From the NCBI GenBank assembly GCA_945901045.1, contig CAMDKK010000008.1:1-64000 (forward strand): 64,000 bases of DNA, written 5' to 3'. This stretch comes from Limnohabitans sp. Rim8. Its GTDB lineage: Bacteria > Pseudomonadota > Gammaproteobacteria > Burkholderiales > Burkholderiaceae_C. Positions 20,428 to 28,434 of this stretch are shown here, piece after piece. The translations under genes were made by a program, and so were the position numbers. Below the pieces are notes generated by a model. The model was not told where the DNA came from, did no database searches, and saw nothing but the letters and a program-made list of their open reading frames with translations. Within the stretch, counting starts at the first letter, position 1; the number at the start of each line of letters is the position of its first letter.

Positions 20428-20729
20428 TCCAACAGACAGCATTCACGTATGCGGTTATTGTGTTGGCTGTTGTGGCCGCCAATGCACCGTTCGTGAGCCA
20501 AAGGTGTGCCATTGTCGGGCCACGACTGACCCGCAAGTCTTTCGGCTTGCGTTTGTTGGAGTTGATTGCCGCCTATCTGATGGTCGGTACTGTGGCTTTG
20601 TACTTTGAACAAACCATGGGGCAAATTGCAGCCCAAACTTGGGAGTTTTACGCGGTGACCGCCACCTTGTTCATCACATTGGCATTTCCGGGTTTTGTTT
20701 TCCGATATTTGCTCAAGCACCGCGGCTGA
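20424..20729 (+). CDS. DUF2818 family small membrane protein
   Basis: A 101-residue protein with three predicted hydrophobic helices: [38 protein letters not shown] and [23 protein letters not shown]. It is recognised as the DUF2818 family that follows nuoN in many betaproteobacteria. No ATG exists near the front of the frame; TTG 20424, which overlaps the nuoN stop as TTGA, gives the expected N-terminus and suggests translational coupling. The role is unknown; constant linkage to nuoN suggests a complex I accessory or assembly function (inference). Confidence 0.8.
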   Translation: MIQQTAFTYAVIVLAVVAANAPFVSQRCAIVGPRLTRKSFGLRLLELIAAYLMVGTVALYFEQTMGQIAAQTWEFYAVTATLFITLAFPGFVFRYLLKHRG

Positions 20730-20761
20730 CTCCGGTTGGAGGCCTGCATAGCTGCTAAGAC

Positions 20762-21397
20762 ATGACTGCTGCACCCCTCATTCCCATCGTTGATTCAGCG
20801 GATCGCCATTTGGCCGAAGTGCGCTTGAACAGCCAAGAAATCTTGCGCGGGCATTTTTTGCACGCCTTTCGAGATCAGGTCAGAATGCCTGACCAACGCA
20901 CAGCCAGTCGAGAATATGTCGTGCACCCCGGGGCCGTCATGGTGATACCTTTGCTGGAACAAGCCGATGGTTCAGTGCGGCTGGTTCTTGAGCGGCAATA
21001 CCGTTACCCCATGGGGCAGGTGATGACCGAGTTTCCAGCAGGTAAATTGGACCCAGGAGAAGACCCTTTTCTGTGCGCTCAGCGCGAACTGAAGGAGGAG
21101 ACTGGTTACACCGCAAAGGAGTGGGCCAGAGCCGGCGTCTTGCATCCGGTGATTTCTTATTCCACCGAATTCATTGAGATTTGGTTTGCGCGGGGACTCA
21201 CGGCAGGCCAGCGTCGCTTGGATGCGGGTGAGTTTTTGGACGTGATCACAGCCACTACCGAAGAGTTGATGCTGTGGTGCATGACGGGCCAAGTCACTGA
21301 TGCCAAGACCCTGGCAGGCGCTCTTTGGTTACAAAACACCCATGGCCAAGCCCCTTCGTGGCCCTTGGTCTGGAAAAAGAGTGATACTGCAGCATGA
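20762..21397 (+). CDS. Nudix hydrolase, ADP-ribose pyrophosphatase type
   Basis: A 211-residue Nudix protein with a perfect Nudix box: G-x5-E-x7-REUxEExGU, read as GKLDPGE, seven residues, then RELKEETGY (about residues 95-117). The preceding LVLERQYRYPMGQVMTEFPA resembles ADP-ribose/ADP-sugar pyrophosphatases, which hydrolyse ADP-ribose to AMP and ribose 5-phosphate. The exact substrate is not proven. It overlaps the DUF1178 gene by 4 bp. Confidence 0.88.
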   Translation: MTAAPLIPIVDSADRHLAEVRLNSQEILRGHFLHAFRDQVRMPDQRTASREYVVHPGAVMVIPLLEQADGSVRLVLERQYRYPMGQVMTEFPAGKLDPGEDPFLCAQRELKEETGYTAKEWARAGVLHPVISYSTEFIEIWFARGLTAGQRRLDAGEFLDVITATTEELMLWCMTGQVTDAKTLAGALWLQNTHGQAPSWPLVWKKSDTAA

Positions 21398-21894
21398 AAG
21401 TTTTGAGTCTCCAATGCAGTCAGACCCACAGTTTTGAGGGCTGGTTTGGTTCCGAAGAGGACTATCAATCTCAGCGTGCACGGGGTTTGGTTTCATGCCC
21501 CTTGTGTGGGGATGCCGAAGTCACCAAACTTCCTTCTGCGCCGCGGTTAAATCTGGGCGCTGTTGAACCGGTGAAGTCATCTGTAAACTTGCCGCTCGCA
21601 GCGGGCGAGCCTGGGGTGGCAGTCGGGGGGCAAGTGACACCCTCTGCCGCAGTGCCTGTGGCTGTCCAACACATGCAAGCAGCCTTGCTGAATGCGGTGA
21701 AACTTGTCTTGGCCAATACCGAAGATGTGGGGGCGCAGTTTGCCGATGAAGCACGCAAGATGCATTACGGTGAGACAAAAGAACGCGGCATCCGCGGTCA
21801 AGCCACGCGAGAAGAAGCAGAGTCCTTGCTGGAGGAAGGCATTGAAGTCATGAATTTGCCGATTCCTGAAAGTCTCAAAGGTCCCTTGCAATAA
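21394..21894 (+). CDS. DUF1178 family protein
   Basis: A 166-residue protein whose N-terminus (MKVLSLQCSQTHSFEGWFGS, then a CPLCG pair) matches the DUF1178 family. The first Cys, a His and the CxxC could bind zinc as a small ribbon. The C-terminal half is helical, with HYGETKERGIRGQATREEAE and PIPESLKGPLQ. Function is unknown. The ATG overlaps the Nudix stop, so it is the likely last gene of the nuo-linked transcript; it converges with the gene at 21916. Confidence 0.85.
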   Translation: MKVLSLQCSQTHSFEGWFGSEEDYQSQRARGLVSCPLCGDAEVTKLPSAPRLNLGAVEPVKSSVNLPLAAGEPGVAVGGQVTPSAAVPVAVQHMQAALLNAVKLVLANTEDVGAQFADEARKMHYGETKERGIRGQATREEAESLLEEGIEVMNLPIPESLKGPLQ

Positions 21895-21915
21895 GCTGAA
21901 AAAGACCGAGCTGGC

Positions 21916-22947
21916 TCATGAGCGCAGCGCCAAAGGTAAATTGAGCAGCAAATTTTGTGGTTTGATTTTGAGGCGATTGCCTGCATCCATGGCCATGGCC
22001 AGGTAGACCGACCGGCCCGCAATATCGCTGCGCATGTCTGCAGCGTCTTCAAATTCCAACGTGAACAGGCACAGCAATCGGCGCAGACGCTCTTCTTCTA
22101 CCTCTGCACCTGTGAAGAGGTCGTTGAGTATGCCACTGGCTTGCGCATCCAGGCCGACATGCCAGACCCAATGGTCGTCAACAATTTCACGAGCGGTTTG
22201 AATGCGCACCGGGGTGTTCAAGAAGTGCCTCACCCAGAGACCCAGCACTTCGCATAAAGCGCTCAAAGCCGCTTGGTCTCGGTTCAGGCAGAGCACCATG
22301 TCAAAGCGCTCGGAACGCTCCCAATAAGTGCCGGCACTCTCGTCATCATTGAGCACATCCAAGTCGACGCTGCGGGTGGGAATGCCGCCTTGTTTCAGCA
22401 ATTCTCCCAAGCTGCCAAAACCGCCTGTTTGCGCATGGCGCTCCACGGTCTCAAGGTCGGCTGCCATCACAGTGCCGCCTTCAAGAATGGAGATTTTTTG
22501 CGTGCGAAAAAGCATTTCTGCAGCACGGGCCTGCATCGGTGTGACGTCTGGGCCCAACACATGCTGAAGCAAAATTTGAGTGATGTGCTGGACCAGGATG
22601 GGCGGGACATCAACGCCCTGACCTTCAAACAAGGCCAGATAACTGGCCTCGAGTGTCGGTTTGGCCAGTAAGCGATCTCGAAAGCGCAACCAAACGGCAT
22701 AGTTTTCAGCCGCATCCACATCTTTCAATGTGGCCAGTTGTGACGTTGAAATGGACTGTCTGGGGTTTTCACACAAGGAAGAGTGCAAAGCTAATTCCTG
22801 TGCACAAGAAGTGGCGATCGGCGCCAATTCAGGCCTTTCCAACAGAAAATGCAAAAAAGCATCGCTGATCAGCAGATGGCCACTTGCATCGGTGGCCAGT
22901 AAACTGTAGCCGGAGGAAGGCCAAAGCAGATCAAGACGATCCTTCAT
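21916..22947 (-). CDS. DUF6352 family protein
   Basis: A 343-residue soluble protein that I recognise as DUF6352, a family found mainly in betaproteobacteria. It begins MKDRLDLLWPSSGYSLLATD and contains ENYAVWLRFRDRLL, EASYLALFEGQGVDVPPI and HWVWHVGLDAQASGILNDL. No membrane segment, signal peptide or catalytic motif is apparent. Function is unknown. It is convergent with DUF1178 and lies 13 bp downstream of the small basic protein at 22961-23104 on the same strand. Confidence 0.75.
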   Translation of the reverse strand: MKDRLDLLWPSSGYSLLATDASGHLLISDAFLHFLLERPELAPIATSCAQELALHSSLCENPRQSISTSQLATLKDVDAAENYAVWLRFRDRLLAKPTLEASYLALFEGQGVDVPPILVQHITQILLQHVLGPDVTPMQARAAEMLFRTQKISILEGGTVMAADLETVERHAQTGGFGSLGELLKQGGIPTRSVDLDVLNDDESAGTYWERSERFDMVLCLNRDQAALSALCEVLGLWVRHFLNTPVRIQTAREIVDDHWVWHVGLDAQASGILNDLFTGAEVEEERLRRLLCLFTLEFEDAADMRSDIAGRSVYLAMAMDAGNRLKIKPQNLLLNLPLALRS

Positions 22948-22960
22948 ATCACCGCGTGGC

Positions 22961-23104
22961 TTAGACAGGTTTTTTGCCGCGTGGAATCACGGTGGTGGTT
23001 TGGGTGGGCCGAACAGGTTCGCCGCCGCTCGGTGGCTTGGGCGGTGAAGTGTCCTTTTTTGGTTTTTTGGACTCTTTGTTTGTTTTTTGTTGACCTTTGG
23101 CCAT
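22961..23104 (-). CDS. Small Lys/Pro-rich protein (47 aa)
   Basis: A 47-residue basic, probably disordered protein that starts MAKGQQKTNKESKKPKKDTS and ends VIPRGKKPV. The ATG is preceded by AAAGGTGATGAC, a reasonable ribosome binding site. I recall similar very short Lys/Pro-rich proteins annotated as hypothetical in Burkholderiales. It is divergent from arfB. The charge suggests nucleic-acid or ribosome contact, but nothing in the sequence proves this. Confidence 0.6.
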   Translation of the reverse strand: MAKGQQKTNKESKKPKKDTSPPKPPSGGEPVRPTQTTTVIPRGKKPV

Positions 23105-23189
23105 GTCATCACCTTTGCGTGTGTAAGCTACGCAGTGTACGCTTGAGCTTAGCCGCACTTCCAAATTGGCCTGTTTTTTTTTGATTTTT

Positions 23190-23597
23190 GTGTCTATTCC
23201 ACTCGTCATTTCCGAATCCGAAGTTGAAGTTACGGCCATCCGAGCGCAGGGTCCGGGTGGGCAAAACGTCAACAAAGTCTCCAGTGCGATTCAACTTCGT
23301 TTTGATATTTCCAACTCCTCATTGTCCGAGGAGGTCAAAACCAGGCTGTTGGCCTTGCCTGACAGTCGTGTCACGCTGGAGGGGGTGTTGGTCCTGAAAG
23401 CACAGCGCTATCGCTCGCAAGACATGAACCGCATGGATGCGTTTTCACGTTTGTATGAATGGGTTAACAGCGTGGCTTTGCCGCCCAAAAAACGCAAACC
23501 CACGAAACCCAGTTATGGCTCAGTTCAAAAGCGATTGCAAACTAAAAATAAGCGATCAGACCTCAAGACGACCCGAGGCGCCAAAGGCTTGGACTGA
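23190..23597 (+). CDS. arfB: Peptidyl-tRNA hydrolase ArfB (ribosome rescue)
   Basis: A roughly 135-residue class-I release-factor-like protein. The catalytic GGQ motif sits in TAIRAQGPGGQNVNKVSSAI. The C-terminal tail is basic (PPKKRKPTKPSYGSVQKRLQTKNKRSD) and in the family inserts into the empty mRNA channel of stalled ribosomes, where the GGQ loop hydrolyses peptidyl-tRNA. No ATG is available; GTG 23190 (VSIPLVISESEVEV) fits the family N-terminus best, while TTG at 23181 and 23166 are alternatives. No clear ribosome binding site is visible. Confidence 0.85.
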   Translation: MSIPLVISESEVEVTAIRAQGPGGQNVNKVSSAIQLRFDISNSSLSEEVKTRLLALPDSRVTLEGVLVLKAQRYRSQDMNRMDAFSRLYEWVNSVALPPKKRKPTKPSYGSVQKRLQTKNKRSDLKTTRGAKGLD

Positions 23598-23614
23598 CGC
23601 TCTCATGCAAAAGG

Positions 23615-24577
23615 TCATTGGCAAAGAAGTTGCTGGCTCAAGGCGATGGTCTGCGCCAGTGCATGGGCTTGGTCGGCTGCTACGACGTGGCGTGTGGGCA
23701 TGTTGCGCAACCAGGTGATCTGCCTTTTTGCCAGCTGCCGCGTGGCAAAAATACCTTTGTCACGCAATTCGGATGAAGGCCAGTCCTTGTCCAGTGCTTC
23801 CCAAGCTTGTCGGTAACCCACGCAGCGCATGGACGGCAGGTCAGATCGCAAGTCTCCTCGTGCGCGAAGGGCTTTCACTTCTTCTAAAAAACCAGCTCCC
23901 AGCATCTCGTCAAAACGCAAGGCGATGCGTTCGTGCAACCAAGCACGGTCCTGGGGTTCCAGCGAAATCAAAGGGATGTCAGCCCTGGGGCCTAGCGATG
24001 CGTCGCGCGTTTGAAAGGATGAAATCGGCTTGCCTGTCAGTTGCCATACTTCCAGTGCCCGCGTAACCCGCTGTGTATCCGCATGCGCCAGGCGGGCGGC
24101 GGTCACAGGGTCTACTGCGTGCAGGCGTGCGTAGAGTGCTGCCAAGCCCAGCGCATTCAGCTCTTCGTGCAAAGTCGCGCGCACCAGCGGGTCGGAGGGG
24201 GGCATATCGCTCAGGCCTTCAAGCAAAGCCTTGAAATAGAGCATGGTGCCGCCCACCAACAGGGGCATCCTTCCCCGGGTGCCGATCTCGATGATGAGCT
24301 GCTCCGCATCGCGCACAAATTCTGCCGCACTGAAGGCGTGTAGTGGATCGCGAATATCAATCAAATGGTGCGGCACACCGGCCAGTTCGGCCTGCGAAGG
24401 CTTGGCCGTGCCAATGTCCATGCCGCGATAGACCAAGGCCGAGTCCACGCTGATGATTTCGATGCCGCCTTGGTGTTGCCAGTGCTCTGCAATGGCCAAG
24501 GCGGCGGCTGTTTTGCCACTGGCGGTGGGACCGGCCAAAGCCAGAGCGACAGGGGGCTTAAGGGATGGTGTTTTCAA
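23615..24577 (-). CDS. miaA: tRNA dimethylallyltransferase
   Basis: A 320-residue enzyme that transfers a dimethylallyl group to A37 of tRNAs reading UNN codons. It has Walker [16 protein letters not shown] near the N-terminus, [34 protein letters not shown], and YRQAWEALD with [13 protein letters not shown] near the end. The frame is open further upstream, but TTG 24577 overlaps the MFS stop (TTGA) and gives a family-like start ([16 protein letters not shown]). The ATG at 24640 would lie 66 bp inside the MFS gene. Confidence 0.92.
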   Translation of the reverse strand: MKTPSLKPPVALALAGPTASGKTAAALAIAEHWQHQGGIEIISVDSALVYRGMDIGTAKPSQAELAGVPHHLIDIRDPLHAFSAAEFVRDAEQLIIEIGTRGRMPLLVGGTMLYFKALLEGLSDMPPSDPLVRATLHEELNALGLAALYARLHAVDPVTAARLAHADTQRVTRALEVWQLTGKPISSFQTRDASLGPRADIPLISLEPQDRAWLHERIALRFDEMLGAGFLEEVKALRARGDLRSDLPSMRCVGYRQAWEALDKDWPSSELRDKGIFATRQLAKRQITWLRNMPTRHVVAADQAHALAQTIALSQQLLCQ

Positions 24578-25782
24578 TGGTCTGGAGGCGGTAAACGCCT
24601 GACCCAAGTCCAGGCAAGCAGCCCAATGCACAGACTCCAAAGCAACATCCCTTGGGTCAATGCCAAGCTGGGATGGTCCATGTGAGTGCCCAGCCAGTCA
24701 CCCATGAAAAAAGCGCCCAGCATCATTAAAAAGCCATTCAGTGCAGAAGCGGTTCCTGCCATGTGGGGAAAGGGGCTGACTGCACCACTTTGTCCACAAG
24801 GCTGATGAATCCCATGCGCCATCATGAAAACGTGCACCGGACCCATCACCGAAAAAGGGCCATACCAGGCTTGGTCCTGACCTGCGTAAGCCAACAGGGC
24901 CAGCGATATGCCGCTCGCCAAAGTGAGGCAAGAGGCTAACGCCACCGTTTTTTGAACACTCATGCGTAACAGCAGCCATCTGCAAATGAAGGTGCCCACG
25001 ATGTAGGAAAACGACATTGACAACATCACCAGTCCATACTGCGTGTTGCTCATCTGAAATTGATGCACAAATACAAAAGAAGAAGTCGCAAGAAAGGTGA
25101 ACAAACCCAAATAAGACACTGAAGACAAAGCGCTGTAGGCACGGAAGGTGGGGTTTTTGAGAATCTCAATCCAGGCATTGATCAAATTTCGCGGTTGAAA
25201 TGCCTGGTGATTGACAAGTTTCAAAGTTTCCTGAAAGCGAAACAGCAGCAGTAGCCAAGTCATCGCACCAAAGACGGAGAGAACCATCAGGGAGGGACGC
25301 CAACCCCAATGGTCAGTCAAAAAGCCGCCAGTTGGCGCGCACAAGCAAGCAATCATGCCCAAGCCACTCAAGGCTTGAGACATGACCCTTGCGCCATCAA
25401 GGGGCGGGTACAGATCGCGAACCACGGCCCGGGCCGACATGACGGCAGCGCCCATCGCTATGCCTTGTAGGGTACGCCAAACAATCAGCAGGTCCATGGA
25501 GGGCGCAAAAGCGCAGCCTGTTGAAGCCAGCACGTAAGCCCCCATGCCCCAGAGCAATACAGGTTTGCGGCCAAAACGATCAGACAAGGGGCCCCAAAAT
25601 ATCTGAGAGATGCCAAAGGCCAAAAGGAGTGCCGTGAGTGTCAATTGGGCTTGCGGCATGCTCGCGCCCAAATCTTCTTTCAAGGCGGGCAGGGCGGGTA
25701 AATACAGATCGGTGGTGACGGCCTGCAAGCCTAAGAGCAGGGCCAAGATCAAGACCACCAACTGGCGGGGCATATCCTGCAT
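24574..25782 (-). CDS. MFS transporter, Bcr/CflA drug-efflux family
   Basis: A 402-residue inner-membrane protein with about 12 helices. The Bcr/CflA pattern is clear: [19 protein letters not shown] after the first helix, then [17 protein letters not shown] (MFS motif A) and [22 protein letters not shown]. Relatives export drugs such as bicyclomycin, chloramphenicol or sulfonamides, or amino acids; the substrate here is unknown. Its ATG shares one base with the mutL stop and its stop overlaps the miaA start, so the three genes form a tight unit. Confidence 0.88.
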   Translation of the reverse strand: MQDMPRQLVVLILALLLGLQAVTTDLYLPALPALKEDLGASMPQAQLTLTALLLAFGISQIFWGPLSDRFGRKPVLLWGMGAYVLASTGCAFAPSMDLLIVWRTLQGIAMGAAVMSARAVVRDLYPPLDGARVMSQALSGLGMIACLCAPTGGFLTDHWGWRPSLMVLSVFGAMTWLLLLFRFQETLKLVNHQAFQPRNLINAWIEILKNPTFRAYSALSSVSYLGLFTFLATSSFVFVHQFQMSNTQYGLVMLSMSFSYIVGTFICRWLLLRMSVQKTVALASCLTLASGISLALLAYAGQDQAWYGPFSVMGPVHVFMMAHGIHQPCGQSGAVSPFPHMAGTASALNGFLMMLGAFFMGDWLGTHMDHPSLALTQGMLLWSLCIGLLAWTWVRRLPPPDH

Positions 25783-27704
25783 CAGCGACCGCGCATAAAC
25801 AAGCTGTCTAATTCGCGCACAGTGACTTGCCGCCAAGTGGGGCGACCGTGGTTGCATTGGTCGGAGCGTTCAGTTTCTTCCATCTGCCTCAGTAATGCGT
25901 TCATTTCATCCAGTGTCAATCGCCGGTTGGCTCGAACTGCGCCATGGCAGGCCATGGTGCCCAGAATTTCGTTTTGCGCCCGCTGCACGACGGTGGATGC
26001 ATCGTGCTGTGCCAATTCTGCCAATACGCTTCGGGCCAACTCCACCGCGTCGCCTTGGGCCAGCGTGGTGGGCACTGCCCGTACCGCCAGAGTTTTGGTG
26101 GACAGGGGAGAAATTTCCAAACCCAATTGCGCCAAGACTTCATGGCAATTCTCGGCGGTGGCGACTTCGCTCGCCGTGGCTGCAAAGGTGGCTGGAATCA
26201 ACAAGGGTTGGCTGCTGATGCGCGCCGAGGTCAGTTGTTGTTTGAGGCGCTCGTAAACAATGCGCTCATGGGCCGCATGCATATCGACGACGATCAGGCC
26301 ATGCGCATTTTCAGCCAGCACATAAACACCCTGCAGTTGCGCAATAGCGCGGCCCAATGGCCAATCTCCCGTAGGCAGTTCAGGCGGCTTATCTGAGAGC
26401 TCGGTGCGCGGTTCATCTGTGCTCAAAACAGCAGAGACAGTTGTCTCAGTGAAGTCAGGTTGTGGCTTCCCCCAAAGCGCCTGCAGATCGGCCACATGGC
26501 GGCTGTAACGTGTATCGCCTTGGGGCTGCCAGCCCGTTGAAGGCGTCATCAAGGGCATGCCGCGCTGCGACCATGCGGCAGACTCTGGCAAGCCTGGTGC
26601 CCTGTCAACAGGCGTTGCAAGGCCTGAGGTCGAACCCAAAGCCTGGGCTGTCAGGGCTTGTGCCCGAGGCACAGCCAGGGCGTTTTCTATGGCGTGTCGA
26701 ACCGCTTGGTGAATCTCTCGGCTATCGCGAAACCGCACCTCTATTTTGGTGGGGTGCACATTCACATCCACCCGCGCAGGGTCCATCTGAACATACAGCG
26801 CATAGACAGGTTGGCGTTGGCCATGCAGCACGTCTTCATAAGCACTTCGAGCACCGTGGCTCAAAACTTTGTCGCGCACAAAACGGCCATTCACATATGC
26901 AAACTGGTGGTCTGGTCTGGAGCGGGCCGCATCAGGCACGCCAGCGCGACCGGTAATGTGCACCGGTCCAATCCGGTGGTTCACGCTCACAGACTGGGCC
27001 ATGAAATCCTCCCCCAGTACATCGCTCAACCTTTGCTCTAGCCCTGCAGGGCCGGGGTGGCTGCGCCATTGCTCGATCAGCTTGCCCTCGTGCCATATGG
27101 CAAATCCGACATCCGGACGTGCCAGCGCATGACGTCGCACCGCTTCTATGCAATGGGCCAGCTCGGTGCTGTCGGATTTGAGGAATTTGCGACGGGCTGG
27201 GGTTGAAAAAAACAACTCTTTCACTTCCACCGTGGTGCCGAAAGCCCTTGCCGCTGGGCGCAACTCGCCGGTGCGACCGTCCAAAATGAAGGCGCTGTTT
27301 TGCCCTTCGCAGCGTGACAGCAAAGACATTTCAGAGACTGAATTGATGGCGGCCAAAGCCTCACCCCTGAAACCCATGGTGGCCACCGATTCCAGATCGT
27401 CGAGGCTGCCAATTTTGCTGGTGGCATGGCGCTTTAAAGCCACCGGCAGTTCTTCCGATGCGATGCCGGTGCCATCGTCTTCCACCGAGATCAAACGTGT
27501 GCCACCCGCTAAGAGTCGCAAGGCGATGTGACTGGCGCCGGCGTCCAGGGCGTTGTCCACCAGTTCCCGAACGACGGAAGCGGGGCGCTCTACCACTTCA
27601 CCTGCCGCAATTTGGCTGATCAACTCATCGGGCAGTTCGCGGATGGGGCGGCGAGGCGTTTCGGGGACCTTGGGCGCGGTCGGTGCGGGTATTTCTGTGT
27701 TCAC
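25782..27704 (-). CDS. mutL: DNA mismatch repair protein MutL
   Basis: A 640-residue GHKL ATPase of mismatch repair. The N-terminal ATPase motifs are present: ELISQIAAGEVVERP, VRELVDNALDAGAS, VEDDGTGI and MGFRGEALAAI. The C-terminal domain has DMHAAHERIVYE, a variant of the metal-binding DQHA(x)2E(x)4E endonuclease motif, plus CNHGRP, so it is probably an endonuclease-type MutL as expected in bacteria without MutH. No ATG exists at the front: TTG 27710 and GTG 27704 are options. GTG 27704 is favoured because a TACAAT box ends 6 nt before it. Confidence 0.94.
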   Translation of the reverse strand: MNTEIPAPTAPKVPETPRRPIRELPDELISQIAAGEVVERPASVVRELVDNALDAGASHIALRLLAGGTRLISVEDDGTGIASEELPVALKRHATSKIGSLDDLESVATMGFRGEALAAINSVSEMSLLSRCEGQNSAFILDGRTGELRPAARAFGTTVEVKELFFSTPARRKFLKSDSTELAHCIEAVRRHALARPDVGFAIWHEGKLIEQWRSHPGPAGLEQRLSDVLGEDFMAQSVSVNHRIGPVHITGRAGVPDAARSRPDHQFAYVNGRFVRDKVLSHGARSAYEDVLHGQRQPVYALYVQMDPARVDVNVHPTKIEVRFRDSREIHQAVRHAIENALAVPRAQALTAQALGSTSGLATPVDRAPGLPESAAWSQRGMPLMTPSTGWQPQGDTRYSRHVADLQALWGKPQPDFTETTVSAVLSTDEPRTELSDKPPELPTGDWPLGRAIAQLQGVYVLAENAHGLIVVDMHAAHERIVYERLKQQLTSARISSQPLLIPATFAATASEVATAENCHEVLAQLGLEISPLSTKTLAVRAVPTTLAQGDAVELARSVLAELAQHDASTVVQRAQNEILGTMACHGAVRANRRLTLDEMNALLRQMEETERSDQCNHGRPTWRQVTVRELDSLFMRGR

Positions 27705-27710
27705 AGCCAA

Positions 27711-27738
27711 ATTGTAGGCCCTGAAGACAAGAGATAAT
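27711..27738. promoter_or_regulatory. Interlocked divergent promoters of mutL and dedA
   Basis: On the minus strand TACAAT (27716-27711) lies 6 nt before the mutL GTG. On the plus strand GATAAT (27733-27738) lies 6 nt before the dedA ATG. Possible -35 boxes are TTGTAG (27712-27717) for dedA with a 15-bp spacer, and TTGATT (27741-27736) for mutL with a 19-bp spacer; each overlaps the other promoter's -10 box. Neither gene has a Shine-Dalgarno. Confidence 0.5.
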
Positions 27739-27744
27739 CAAGAC

Positions 27745-28386
27745 ATGGACCTTGTCATGCAATTGATTGATTTCATCCTCCACGTGGACGTGCACCTGAG
27801 AGATTTTGTGGCGCAATATGGCGTTGCTGTTTATGCCTTGCTTTTTTTGATCGTGTTTGTTGAAACCGGCTTGGTGATCATGCCGTTCCTGCCGGGAGAC
27901 TCTTTGTTGTTCATTGTGGGCACCTTGTGTGGAGCCGATTTGATGAGCTTACCGCTGGCCATGGTCGTTCTGATTGTGGCGGCCATTGCCGGCGATCAGG
28001 TCAATTACAGCATGGGCCACTATTTTGGCCCCAAGGTTTTTCAGTGGGAAGATTCGCGCCTGTTCAACAAGTCGGCTTTTGAGAAGGCGCATGCTTTTTA
28101 TGAAAGATACGGTGGTATCACCATCATTTTGGCGCGCTTCATGCCTTTTGTCCGGACCTTTGTGCCTTTTGTTGCGGGCGTAGCCGCCATGACCCGCAGC
28201 AAGTTCACCAGTTTCAATGTGGTGGGCGGCCTGATTTGGGTCGTGAGTTTGACGCTGGCAGGCTATTTTTTTGGTAACTTGCCTTTTGTGCAAACCCATC
28301 TCAGCAAAATCATCTGGGCATTGATACTGGTTCCGGGTTTGATCACCTTGGTGGGCGCTTGGCGAGCCCAACGGCCAGCGGATTGA
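27745..28386 (+). CDS. DedA family membrane protein
   Basis: A 213-residue polytopic inner-membrane protein of the DedA/SNARE-associated (VTT) family, whose members act as undecaprenyl-phosphate or phospholipid flippases. Typical motifs are FVETGLVIMPFLPGDSLLFI, a GDQVNYSMGHYFGPKVF segment, FYERYGGITIILARFMPFVR and TFVPFVAGVAAMTRSKFTSF with the conserved arginines. The ATG has no Shine-Dalgarno and lies 6 nt after a GATAAT box. Confidence 0.9.
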   Translation: MDLVMQLIDFILHVDVHLRDFVAQYGVAVYALLFLIVFVETGLVIMPFLPGDSLLFIVGTLCGADLMSLPLAMVVLIVAAIAGDQVNYSMGHYFGPKVFQWEDSRLFNKSAFEKAHAFYERYGGITIILARFMPFVRTFVPFVAGVAAMTRSKFTSFNVVGGLIWVVSLTLAGYFFGNLPFVQTHLSKIIWALILVPGLITLVGAWRAQRPAD

Positions 28387-28434
28387 GTGCGAGGACCGTT
28401 TCGCAGCCTGCCCCTTTACAGCGATAGAGTGCAA

